Positions 1 through 11,100 of a stretch of DNA of 64,000 bases are shown piece after piece. The notes below the pieces were generated by a model that saw nothing but the letters and a program-made list of their open reading frames with translations, had not been told where the DNA came from and made no database searches. A program made the position numbers and the translations under genes. This stretch comes from Diplosphaera chodatii (Eukaryota > Chlorophyta > Trebouxiophyceae > Prasiolales > Stichococcaceae), in the NCBI GenBank assembly GCA_032358165.1, contig JAALGY010000011.1, forward strand, positions 1,178,001-1,242,000, written 5' to 3'. Every line of letters starts with the position of its first letter. Positions within the stretch are counted from its first letter, which is position 1.

Positions 1-280
1 TCCAGGGGCGGCACCCGTCTGCGGCTGCTGCGCCGTGCCTGTGTCAGGCCAGGGCACATCACACTCCGCATGAATTCTGTCGCATCGCCGGCATTGCATG
101 GGTGCTAGCCCCATGGCCAAGGAGTCGGATCATTGCCAAATTGACCACACCTCAGCAGGCTGGTCGGCTGGCTGCTTCACACTGTGCCTGCTGCTGGACG
201 GCTCCTGCGCGACTGGCTGTGCAGACGCTGCCTTGGTGTGCGTGCGCCCTATTGCTTGCCTGCTGACATCATCACAGAGA

Positions 281-2070
281 TCAACAGCTGGACCCCACAG
301 CTGCTTGACACACGGCTCCCTGATCCCAGTTTTGCAGAGACACCACATCCAACACAATGCAGTCGCACCTCTTCGCCGGTGGCTGAACTGGTTCATCAGC
401 AGTAATTTCTGTAGTGACAACAGTCTGCAACAACCGAAAATGAGGACTCGATCCATCAGAATCTTACAACAATCTGTGGGCAATGAAAGTGTACATGCAT
501 GTGAGCACGAAGCCGCACACATGCAAGTCACCTGCACACGAGCCCTGGCACGCTGGTCCGCCCATGCAGCCGCAGGGCTCATCGGGCGTTTATGCGGCGA
601 GGACGGCGACACCCCAGGTGGTGCTGTGGCTACCGCAGCCTTTGCTGACTGTGCCTGCGCCGACCCTCTTCTGGCTGCTGTCTGGACGCTCTCTGCCGCC
701 TGTCCATCCGCGGAAGGAGCTGGTGTCGCAGCTGGCTGTGCTGTTGTTGCCGTGGGTGGTGTCAAGTGCACAGCCGTGTGTGGCTCTGTGTCCGCATCAG
801 TTGCTGCGGGCCATCCGCTGCTGTCCTCAGGTCCGTCCGGCAAAGGAGGCAGCTCATCCTTCACCGTGTCGGCAGCGGCATCTGATGCGGCAGCTGCTGC
901 GCCCTCCGCATGTGCTAGCTGACCATACCGTTCTGCTGCAGCCGCAGCCAGCTCGGCTCCCTGTTGCTGTGGCGCCGCATGCAGCAAGGCAGCTGCTGCT
1001 GAGGCGTCAACCTCTCGCGTGCTCTGATTTGCGCTGCCGAGGCTGTGCTTAAATGGCATGGGGGATGTGATGTCCAGAGGCGCGGCCTGAGCAGGCTGAT
1101 GGGTAGCTGCTGGCAATGTGCTTAGAGCCGGGGGCTGTGGCCCGGCCAGCCAGGACCCGACAATTGCGCCACCTGGCTGCTGCATGTTCTGTTGGCTGCT
1201 CTGCTGCGCATCTGCTGCTGGCTGCCCCATCATCTGGCCTGCGCTTGCTGGGTTGGCTGCTGGCTGGCGAGCGTCTGACATTAGGACAGGCTGCACCCTG
1301 GTGACTGGGGCGTGCGGCGGGGTGTCCCGCTGCGGCGGCACGCTCAGCGGCGGCGTGTCAGCATACAGTGGCATGGTCTGCTCAGCCGGGCTGCGCAGCC
1401 ACCTCACCGGCTGCTGCGCTGAGCCTGACTGCTGGTGCTGCGGCTGACGCTGACGCAATGTACCTGATGTAGTCAGCTGGTGCTGTGGCGTCACGAGTGA
1501 CAACTGAAGCGACGACTCTCTCGTCCCGAAAGGGAGAAGCCCCTGGCTCGCAATCGGCGTGTGCAGATTGCCCAGTCTCCTGGACACACCTCCCCGGGAT
1601 GCTGTCGCGACGACTGTGGCTGGGGTGCTGGTGCCACCAGCGTCGGTTCTGGACTGCTCTGGCGGAGGAGAAAGCGTCGCCAGCTGCAACGGGGCGGAGA
1701 GCTGTCCGTGCTGCAACCGTGGTGTCGGCCGCTGTGCAGACGCTGGCGGCGGTGGGTGCTGGCCAGGCGGTTGCATGGGTGGAGATCCCCAGGCCAGCGG
1801 CTGCAGACGCACTGGTGTCGCTCGCAGCACCGCCGCTCGCTCCATGCCCTGCTCGCAGACAGCTGATGGTTCTGTTGGGCTGTTGCCCGCACGATCGTTC
1901 GCAGGCACATGATGCGATGGTGTAAAGTGTTCACGGGAGATGATCCACACGGCTCCCACCATGGGGCTGGGGCTAGCGCGCACAAGCGACTCGAAGCTGG
2001 CTCTAATCTGGGCAGCAAGCAGCGCCTTGTCAGGCGTGCTGCCATCCGGCGCCATTACCAACTCTATCAT
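281..2070 (-). CDS. Unknown low-complexity protein (Gln/Pro/Ala-rich)
   Basis: I do not recognise this protein. The first exon opens with ATG at 2070 and stays open for 513 codons to 532, where a GTGACT donor follows a CAG codon. A 107-bp intron (531 to 425) with an acceptor ending TTGCAG joins in phase to a 48-codon last exon ending in TGA at 281-283, giving about 560 residues. Reading straight through the intron gives a longer frame to 130, but its tail is Cys/Trp-rich and looks non-coding. The N-terminal 50 residues (starting MIELVMAPDGSTPDKALL) look foldable. The rest is Gln-, Pro-, Ser- and Ala-rich and probably disordered, with a basic KRPMSPAAAW patch late in exon 1. It is divergent from the SCP2 gene. 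Other introns inside exon 1 cannot be excluded. Confidence 0.5.
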
Positions 2071-2589
2071 GCCGCAGGCTCAGGTGGCAGCTGGGCGCGT
2101 TTACAGTGTGTTGCCTGATGAAATGGCTGCACCACCCCTCGGTCTGTAGTCACACTTGACGGTCTAGCCGTGCCTGTCATGTAACAGCTGTTGCTGGCTG
2201 TCTCGGAATCGCATTAGTGCCAAAAAGGTGACCTCGAGACTAAGCAACATCGAAGGCTGCGACCTGCCGTGTCCTCATACATGCCTGTTACCTGTGTAGG
2301 TACGAGGTATGATAGATTCATCGAGTTGCCGGAGTTTGGCGTTGCACAACAGGTTTACCAAATGTGGTCAATTGGGCCCCGGTTGAAGCTGCCCATCAGG
2401 GCGCTCTAAGGCAGTTGGGGACTTCTTGTGGGCACAGGCTGAATGCTGACTCGACTTCGCCACTTGCCGGCCGATAGCAGCACCTCTGTTATTGCACTTG
2501 CAACTCTTACAGGGAGCGATCATCTGGTAGCTGCCCAACGCTGTATTTGCATCTCCGCTCCGAATAACCCCACTGAGCCTGAGCGCGCA
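2071..2589. promoter_or_regulatory. Divergent intergenic region
   Basis: This 519-bp stretch separates the start codons of two head-to-head genes and should hold both 5' UTRs and promoters. I see no gene and no clear TATA box. In-frame codons upstream of 2590 stay open from 2443, but the family match begins only at the ATG at 2590. Confidence 0.35.
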
Positions 2590-2952
2590 ATGGCTCCTGC
2601 AAAGAAGGCGCCAGCGCTGTTTGCACAGCTGCAGCGATCTCTCGAGAAGGACGGCAAAGAGCTGGCCGACAAGGTCAAGGGGCTCATCCTCTTCAAGATT
2701 GATGACTCGGAGTGGACGCTGGACCTCCGGCCAGACCAAACTCCCAGCCTCGTAGACGCACCACCAAAGGACAGCCCGGACCTGACGCTCACAATCAGCG
2801 ATGACAACTTTGCCAAGCTGGTGTCGGGGAAGCTGGGCCAGCAGCAGGCATTCCTGCTGAGGAAGCTGAAGATCAAAGGCAGCATGGGCATGGCTATGAA
2901 GCTGTCGCCGATCCTGGAGGCAGCTGCACCGCCGCCACAGTCCAAGCTGTGA
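2590..2952 (+). CDS. SCP2: SCP2-type sterol carrier protein, peroxisomal
   Basis: A single-exon gene for a 120-residue protein that is one stand-alone SCP2 lipid-binding domain. The order of features fits the family: an N-terminal helix (FAQLQRSLEKDGKELADKVKG), beta strands (LILFKIDDSEWTLDL), a DLTLTISDDNF strand-turn, and a C-terminal helix (KIKGSMGMAMKLSPIL). The last three residues are SKL, the canonical PTS1 signal, so import into peroxisomes is expected. The known family role is binding and transfer of sterols, fatty acids or fatty acyl-CoAs in peroxisomal lipid metabolism. The ATG at 2590 is chosen because similarity starts there and the length matches plant SCP2 (about 120). The frame is open further upstream to 2443, but that part is unlike the family. 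Confidence 0.9.
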   Translation: MAPAKKAPALFAQLQRSLEKDGKELADKVKGLILFKIDDSEWTLDLRPDQTPSLVDAPPKDSPDLTLTISDDNFAKLVSGKLGQQQAFLLRKLKIKGSMGMAMKLSPILEAAAPPPQSKL

Positions 2953-3348
2953 CAGCCACGAACAGCCCCCGCACTCGTTATGGCGCACTGTTGCTGCCAC
3001 TTGCCGTCATAAGCTGCACGCCCATCTGTGGGCGTAGCTTGCCACAGTTAGGAGGCAGCATGCAGGCATGCTGTCGTTCAGGGTAGGAGGTTCATGTCAA
3101 CATTCTTTGGCTTGCCGAACATTGGTGTACCTTAACCACTGTTGAGGTTACCGTATTGCATTGTGGATTAGGCCTGTCACCATAGTTTTGGGGCAATTAG
3201 GGTATCATCATGCCACTAGGGCATATATACAACAGGTCAATGTGTACGTGCAGCATGGCTGCTGCTCATGCATGTGGAAGCTCGGCATCGAAGAATACAA
3301 GGCATCACATGCAATGAGTGCGGGCACCAGTGCAGCTCCCTCCCTATA
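2953..3348. other. Convergent intergenic gap
   Basis: This is 3' flank between the SCP2 stop and the stop of the sucrase/ferredoxin-like gene on the other strand. I see no coding signal and no clear TGTAA motif close to either stop. Confidence 0.4.
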
Positions 3349-4932
3349 TCACTGTCTTTGCTGCATCCTGCGTGGCTCGACATCCTCAATCTCCAGGTCG
3401 GCGTCCACGTCGCTGAAGTCGTCCTCGCCATCGCCGCCGCCACACAGTGCGCACTGCTCGAAGCACTGCTTCTGCTGGTCCTTGGTGAGGCCCATGCGGC
3501 CGCGCCACCACCGCCGCAGCACCGGGTGGTCGAAGCCGCCCTCCGAGCCCACCTGCTGGACAAGGGTGCACGCCTCTTCGAAGTGTTCAACAGCGCATGC
3601 AGGAGAAAGCATGCATCCCACTGCTGGTTCTTTGCTGCCTGCGCCTTGGATGCAATTGAAAGGAGACATTGCAGATGCCCCAACACTCGGCCGAGTCAGG
3701 GGATCACCTCAATCTCAGTGAGAGCCCTCAGCAGTTGCTCGGCGTCATCGGCAGTAACGCCGCCGAACCAGTCGCCCTCGTTGGGCGAGACGGCTCCAAA
3801 CACCAGCACGTTGCCCGCGTACTGCGGATGCAGTTGTTGCCGTGTGAAGCCCGATGGTTTCGGCATGGCCATGCGGGGCAATGCACAGTCATCAACCCCC
3901 GCATGGTTGCACCACATCATTGTTGTGAGTCTGCCCATCCGGCCACACCTTGTGGCCGCCTACGTGGCTGCACTCGAACACTCTGACCATGTCTGCCAGG
4001 CCCTGCTGTTTGGCGAGCGTGCGCAGGCGGCGTACGAGCGGCGGCCCAAACTTGCCGCAGCGGGCATCCCTCGTCTGAACGGACAAGTGCAGTCACGCCT
4101 TGCCAAGCGGCATACTTACATGTCCACAGATCAACGTGGCTGCTTGCCAGGCAGCATGAAGTCACATCACGAAAACAGTGGCCTTACCGCATGGGAGCAC
4201 ACAAACAGGTTCAGGCCGCTGAGCTCAGCAATGCTGCCAGCAGGGCTTGTGGAAGTTTCTGATGGGGTGTCTGTGATGTAGGTTGCGACAATCGCATCGA
4301 GATCGCCAGGCCGAAGGTTTGAGAACTCCAGGCCTGACGCACTGACAGGACGGTCAAGATGTTTTAGCCATGCCGCCCACCACAAACAGGCAAAGTGAAC
4401 ATGTACAGATTAGGGCGATGCCACATGCACCAAAGCCACCTACGTGCCTGCTGGAAATAGCATTGCGTTTATTCTGCCGGGTGACGCAACATTGCTGTTG
4501 GCTGTATCTGGCGAAGCGTAGGCCGTGACCTTCACCGTGCCTATCCGCAACGGTCAAACAACACGTTGCTTTCAGATGCAGCACCAGGAGACTTCTATTG
4601 CGCTGTACGTTTACAGGAACCACGGTGACCAAAAGCATCGGACACTTTGGACTCTGGCCATCACCTGTGATATCCTCCTTTCGTTTCGCCAAAGCTGAGA
4701 ATGCTGCCAGCATGGCCGGCATCCGCTCTACAGTTTTCGGCCAGTCTACAGGCGCCATGCCACCAGGATCGACGAACAGGTGCTGGTCGTAGGCCTGCAC
4801 GGTGCCCGGCTCAGCGGGCGCCAGGCTGCTGCCGCACCGACGCAGGGTCTGCGCCCAATGGTTGTACGCGCCAAACAGTGCTGGGTGCTGCTTGGCATGT
4901 GCCGCCATGAGGATGCGCTGCACGCTGGCCAT
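3349..4932 (-). CDS. Sucrase/ferredoxin-like (Suc_Fer) thioredoxin-fold protein
   Basis: This is a multi-exon gene. Exon 1 starts at ATG 4932 (MASVQRILMAAHAKQ) and continues to a TVQAYDQHLFVDPGG segment. Later exons join in phase across FVCSHA|TRDARCGKFGPPL and ECSHVGGHK|YAGNVLVFG. The Cys/His pattern C-S-H...R-D-x-R-C-G and C-S-H-V-G-G-H-K, followed by GDWFGGVTADDAEQLL, is diagnostic of the Suc_Fer family, which has a thioredoxin-like fold with a probable 2Fe-2S site. The C-terminal exon ends with an acidic tail (DGEDDFSDVDADLEIEDVE) before the TGA at 3349-3351. The family's biochemical role is poorly known; the sucrase name comes from old functional claims. No clear targeting peptide is seen. 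It is head-to-head with the gene at 5262. Confidence 0.82.
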
Positions 4933-5261
4933 TGCAGCTGTATCTGAGGCAACCCGGACAAGACTGGTAGCCTACACCAGATCAAAACGACATTTCGCGA
5001 TGTCAGCGTGAAATTGCAAAGCTTCACTGCGGGCTGCAGCTGCCTGACAGCATGCATAGCGCGCCGCTGAACCCTATAGAAATCACTCTGCCGTTACTGG
5101 TCGCTCCTCTCTCATCTGCTGGCATCGCCACTGTCACCAGTCACCGCGTCCACACACTCGACTGTGCTTCGTTTGTGAATTTTGGCCAGACTCCAGAAAA
5201 TCATTCACGAGACCGACCCCTTTTGATCCACAGCTACTTGGGACACTCCAGCAACAGCACG
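4933..5261. promoter_or_regulatory. Probable bidirectional promoter
   Basis: Only 329 bp separate the start codons of the divergent genes at 4932 (-) and 5262 (+), so their promoters and 5' UTRs must share it. No TATA box is obvious. Confidence 0.4.
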
Positions 5262-7798
5262 ATGCCGGTGGACGACCTGCGTGGTCAACGTCAGCATAAA
5301 GACTTCAGGATTGGCGAGAGGTGGCCCAGAGCACACCCTCCTGCTGGCCTTGTCTGTTTGGCAATGTGCATGCGCACTGAATGCTGTGGCCAGCGCATGC
5401 CCGCCCGAACGACCCTGGCTGTGTTGGGTGCAGGGTGCTGATCCAGGATACCAACAAGCGCACGGTTCAGGACATCAAGGGCCGTCTGGCGACAGTAACG
5501 GACCTGCCCGGCAATGGGTGGGTCATGGCGCAGCTGGACGGCGGCGAAGCGCCCTTCCGCATCCAGCAGAGGCAAGCCGATTTGCACTTCGAGGCTCACG
5601 GTGCTGTCAGAAAGTACAGGGGCACGGCTTTCACCGTTTACACATCTGGGAGTCGACTGGTTCGGCATGTGCAGTCCTGAGCCACGAGCAGGAGCACTAT
5701 CAGTCATGCGAATTTGGTGTCACACGGTGTCATTTGTAGGTATCTGTGCCATGCACCGCCCGTGGCAGGGTCGCCGGCGTTGCTACCGGACGCGCCAGCA
5801 GCGGCCAGGTCGCCCGCCGTCGGCGACCCCACGCTGCCGCCGCGGCCGCTGAAAGTCCGCATCATCGGTGCGCACCCTGCAGCAGGGTCACCGGCCCGCA
5901 GGTGGTCCTGCGCCAGGGCGTGAACTGTTAGAGACCGGTTTCAAGCATGCAAGGCTGATTTCTGTTGCCGGCAAGCACGCTGAGCAACATGCCTGACATG
6001 TACGGTGATGCATTTGCAGCTCCGCCCAGTGACGCGCGGCCCAGCAGCGCCCCGGGAGCGGAGCCCGGCGCCGCCGGCGGGGCCGCCGCGGGCCGAGGCG
6101 ACGGCGCAAGTGGCGCAGCAGCAGGTGCGCATACATGCTGCTATCTTGACCGTGCCACGCCCTTCATCGCATGGCCTTGTTTGGGAAAGCTGGGCGTTGG
6201 AAGCTACCCTAAACAACCCTGCCAGCTTATATGATGCGGAGCGGAATGAGTGACGGTATCCACATCCACAGGGCCTCATCATGCGCAGCACGCTGCAGGC
6301 ATAGGTACGCGCATGTGGCCACCATCCCACGATGAAATCATAACAAACTTTCCTGCGATGCGTGCACCAGGGGGCACGGCGGCGACGCCCAGGTCGCCGG
6401 GCGTCGCGACGCCGGGGATGCTGCGGGAGGTGCTGCGTAAGCTGCGCGGCGACATGATGGACGCCGAGGCACACGTGCCCTGGTCCGCGGTGGGTGTTAA
6501 GGATTCCTCAGAGGGAAGGCTCTGCACATCGCGCCGGCGGTCGCCACGGAGTGTGCAGGGGGCGGAGGCGCCCGTTGCGGGGGGTGCTGCAGGTCGTTGA
6601 CATGCTCGCGCGCGCGCGTGCTGCAGGTGCGCAGCATGTGGCGCAGCCGGCGGGCCAAGTGGCGGCAGCTGACCAAGGTCGCGGAGACGGTGCCCGAGCT
6701 GGCGGTGCGGCTGTCGGAGTTCCGGGCGGCGCTCATCACCGACTCCACCTTCGTCGGCTGCGGCGCCACCTGGCAGGTGCCGAGGCTGCCGCATTGCGAT
6801 CTGGTTGAGGTTTGAAGCACTTGCACCACCTCGTGACGATGACATGCTGTACCCCTCCGCAAGTAGCAAGCCACCAGTATACACTCTGTCACGCATGGCC
6901 TCGACCATTCAGTTCCTGCTGTTCCGCCACCTGCAGAAATCGCTGGAGGCGTGCATGGGCGGCGGCGGGACACACGCGGTGCTGCTGGGCGTGTGGGAGG
7001 AGCTGCGGCAGGCGATCGGCGCCTGGCTGGACGTGCGGCAGCGGCCCCAGGCGCAGCAGAACGCCGCGCTGCAGGTGCGCCTGCGCAGATGGCCCCTGTG
7101 TGACACCTCCTGTCATCACTGTCACGACCTACAGATCATCATAAAATCGTCATGGCTGCTGCATGCGACGGCTGTGGGCGGCAAGCGTCGTGACGGGTGT
7201 GTCTCGGCGACGGTGAGCAAGCACATCACACAGTGTGCCTGACCATGCCGGCAGGTGGGCGTGGCGCGGGCGATGGCAGCGCTGCAGCGGGCGGCCACCC
7301 ACGGCACCGACGCCCTGGCCCAGGTGCCGCTGGAGGCCATCCTCAACAACAGCGTTGACGGGCTGCAGGCAAGTCCTCCTGCACCCAAGCCTGGCGCTCG
7401 GCTTCGAGTGGCGCATGTGCCGGCGTCTGCACCAAGGTGGCGTGGCACAAGGCAGGCGCCTGACCTGCTGCGTTGGGTTGCGAAGCACAGCATCGCTGCG
7501 ATGTGGGAGGAGCTGCGGCGTGATCAGCGTTGCTGGTGGTGTGCCTCAGGCTGTGCGGGCGCTCATCGAGAGGGAGCGCAAGGCCGCGGCCCTGGAGGCC
7601 GCCAAGGCCTCCACAGCAGATGCGGACGACGCCGCAGCGGCTGGCGGCAATGCAGCAGCGGTGCAGGGCCTCAGCCCGCGTGCCAGCTCAGACACGGGTG
7701 GCTTTGGGGCGCCAGCAGACGACTTTGACAGCGGAGCGGAGACTGAGTGTGGCAGCGGCAGCTGCGTCACGGACATGAACCTCAGCGACTCGGACTGA
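5262..7798 (+). CDS. Unknown multi-exon protein, possibly chromatin-associated
   Basis: The product is not identified. Exon 1 (MPVDDLR, ATG at 5262) joins in phase through a GT-AG intron to a beta-rich segment containing RLATVTDLPGNGWVMAQLDG, which has the look of a small SH3/Tudor-like barrel. Later clear coding blocks on the same strand are a helix (TPGMLREVLRKLRGDMMDA, about 6412-6490), a basic helical block (SMWRSRRAKWRQLTKVAETV, about 6630-6775), an amphipathic block (FLLFRHLQKSLEACMGGG, about 6900-7075), a short helix block (about 7255-7370) and a last exon (about 7550-7798) beginning AVRALIERERKAAALEAAK and ending in an acidic Ser/Asp-rich tail. Exon joins between 5600 and 6400 are uncertain. 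The WR...KW...ET arrangement loosely recalls helices in plant MBD9/DDT-type chromatin proteins, but this is only an impression. Confidence 0.5.
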
Positions 7799-8151
7799 GG
7801 TCATGCCACCGCTGGCTTTCACTGCTCATTACACACAATTTGTATCTGTGGCAGCTGCAGGACAAACAATGCAAACTCTGAACTACAGCACAAATCTGCT
7901 TCCTATGGCCGAAGGTTGCTCAGCTCAGGCAGCTGGCTACGATGCCAAAGTGTCATCGTGGCATATAAGAACAGGCCCAGGCATTGCCAATGGGCCTGGC
8001 ACTCAAAATCTCATCACTTCGGTTTAGATCTGACAGTTTGTGCTTTATGCGGCTCTTGAGCGATGCTTAACTACCAAACTGCTCCTGCAAAACAACAAGG
8101 ACAACATTCTGTGCATTTGGGTCCGTGAAGGCACACTTCATGCAACAGCCT
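7799..8151. other. Convergent intergenic gap
   Basis: This 353-bp stretch lies between two convergent stop codons. I see no gene, and there is no TGTAA motif immediately after either stop. Confidence 0.4.
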
Positions 8152-11100
8152 TCACTGACAACCTGATGAGAACCCGGCCTGCCAGTGGTACTGCACCTGC
8201 AGGCTGAGGTTGTCGTCTGATGGCCGACGGGTGGCCAGGGGTGGCGGCCCAACCAGCGCCAGCAGCACCTGCAGGGACGGGCGTCATGTGTCATCTGCAT
8301 GCCGATGTAGCCTGGTGCCAATGCATGCACATCATGCCCGATATCTGTGCAGCCACTCACCGGCAGCAGCACCAGGGCGTGGGCGGCAGCAATCACCACC
8401 AGCGCTGCATACATCCTGTAGTAGTACACTTCGAAGATCTGTGTCTGCGCCCACGCCAGCACTGCCACACCTGGAGACAGGCGAACGGTCGTGTCTGCTG
8501 ATGACACATCAGATGCGCTCTGAACACCAGGCGGCAGCCAGCACTTGCGGCAGGCAGGCAGTTGTTTGCCAGGCACTCGCAACAGCATCCTCGAGCTCTC
8601 TCGAGACCACCTTGCAGTGCCCAGATGGCACATTGTGGGGCACAACAGTGCGGGCGCTGAGAATAGCGGAAGGGCGCACCGACGAGCTTGGTGAGGGCGA
8701 TGCCGGAGATCACGGCGGCGCCAACAGAGCTCAGCGCTGAGGCCGACCGTAGTTGTCGGGGCCCAGGCGCGCCCAGGAACGCGTGCACAATGTGTGCACA
8801 GAACTCCACGGCAATGCCCACCGCCTGCATTACCATCGGGTCTGGTACATTCATGGATGGTACGTGATACATGGTTCTCACCAACGTCAGAACAACAGAA
8901 CAACCCTGCCCACATATAACGGCAGCCTGCACAGGTCGTGCTGTTTGCACTGCAGCAGGAGGCCCAGAGGCGCAGCTGCAGAGAAGTGACTCAACCATAA
9001 CACCGGTTGACCCACCATGGTCAGGTTGACCAGGCTGACAGCATTCAGCTGCACGCCCAGCAGCGGCAGCGCCCCTATTAGATGCACCTGCAGACGAAGA
9101 CAACCATTGCTTTAGAAGCACTGCGGGATGCGCACTGACATGGTCAGCAATACATCACTGGCAGACAACGCTCAACAGCTTGCTCAGCAGCTCAGCCCTG
9201 ACGCACCAGCATGGAGCCGATGACTGCCGTCATGATGCCCGCACCCCAGGCGCTGCCCAGCAGCAGCCAAGCAGCAGCGAAAATGGCCACCTGCACTCCA
9301 CCTGTATGCAGCAAAGCAGGCAGCTGGGACACAGAAGCTTGCACCTCATTGCGGCATACGACAAAGGGGCCCACCTTCAGCAGACTGCGCCCATGGGTGC
9401 ACCTGCACCTGCGCTGGCCTGACCAGACTGGAAAGCGAATGGCCGACAGAACAGCATGCGCACCAAGTAGGCGAATCGCAGTGCCGCGGATGCCCAGGTA
9501 CTGCTCGAAAAACACGTGGAACACGGAGAAGGTGTAGATGTCCAGGCCCAGCTGCTTGGACAGCTGTGCAGCAAACTCCCGCACCGCCTGTTGACAATGG
9601 TGACAGCATGTGGAACCGAGGGATGTTGCACCCATGCTTGGGAACAGGCCTAGTAATGCACAGGACCGTCTCTACAGTACACGTGCAGGTGCATGCAGGT
9701 GCTCTGCACACCCTAAGGCCGCTGATGAAGTCGTCCTGTGTCGACAGAGGCACATATGCCGTGCGGAAGCTGGAAGCAGCAATGACGCCGTCAGACAGCC
9801 CTGCTATGCCTGTCGCATCCCGACCGTCTGCCTGTGGGTGCACAGCAACAAACCAGTAACCGGTCAACTCAGCCATCAGACGAATGCGGTGCCCGTTCGA
9901 GCGAACACAGCACAGCATCAAGTAGCCCATGCATGGCATGACTCCATAGGTTGGTATGCCTACAGGTGACAGGGCCTGGCACCTGGAGGGCATCGGTGTA
10001 GGCGCCTGCGCCACCCTTGGCGCACGATACGCTGGGCACCGACTGCAGGAACCACGGCAGCTTCTGCTGCACCTGCACCATGGAGGATGCACACATCAGG
10101 CTGCAGTTGATGGCTTCAGAAGGTGACACTAGCGCCCAGCCCAAGCAACCTGGCTGGGCCAGGCCTGGACGCTGATATTCGCTGCTTGCAATGCAGCGTC
10201 ATCCATGGCAAGGCACCTGTTTGAGGGATGGCCGCCCGTGGTGAAGGTAGGCCGCCACATAGTCCCTCAGGCTGCGCCGGAAGTTGGGCGTCATCTGCAC
10301 AGGCACGCCGCCGCCGCTGCCGCTGTCCTCGTCAGGTGGACTCGGTTGGAAGCAGGGGTCGCAGTCGGTGCACGCGTCCGGCTTGCTCCTGCACGGCTCC
10401 TGGTCGGGCGGCGGGCAGCGGCTGCCGTCGGGGTGCGCGCGGCAGCACTGCGGGATCTCCGGGCTGCAACGACCCGACGCCAGGGCTTAGCACGTGCATT
10501 CTGTTCGCATGCCCGCAGTACAAACACTTGCAGAGACCTACGGTGCCAGGCCATCAGCCAGACGCATGCCTCATGTTCAAGTATAACAGCCTGATGGGCA
10601 CTTGCACGTCTCTGTAGACGAGACACGCAGCACCTGGTCCAGGAGAGGAAGTCGTCAAGCCAGGACGCAGCTGGCGCCGCGATGTGCGACACCGCTGGCT
10701 GCTGTGCTGCACGCTCAACCTGCATGCCCGGAAGAGTTGATGGCTTGGTTCTCCCACGCTATGGCTGCCGCCTGCAACGGTGTTGCCCCTCGATGCCAGC
10801 TGGTTAGAGTGGGATGACACTTTGGGTTGCGCACCTGGTTGAGCAGCGAAGTGTCGTCGCAGCCCGCGATGGAGCACACACGGTTGGTGTCGGGCGCATG
10901 CCGTGACATGTTCAGGTCCCGCACCTGCACAGGCAGCAGCTCAGCTTCCACAGGTATCTTCCTTGGAATTCCCGCAGAGGCACCGACTGGCAGGACAGCA
11001 GGCCGGGAACCGCGCGCTAGAAGTGTGGAGTCACTACAAGCAAGCAGCCAGGCAGCAGCCCACCACAAAGAACAGGGGCGGCCCCACGCGCATCACGCTG

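Noticed and set aside
98..922. A 274-codon plus-strand frame over the first gene
   Set aside because: It is a Cys/Ala/Ser-rich shadow of the minus-strand exons and has no recognisable motif.
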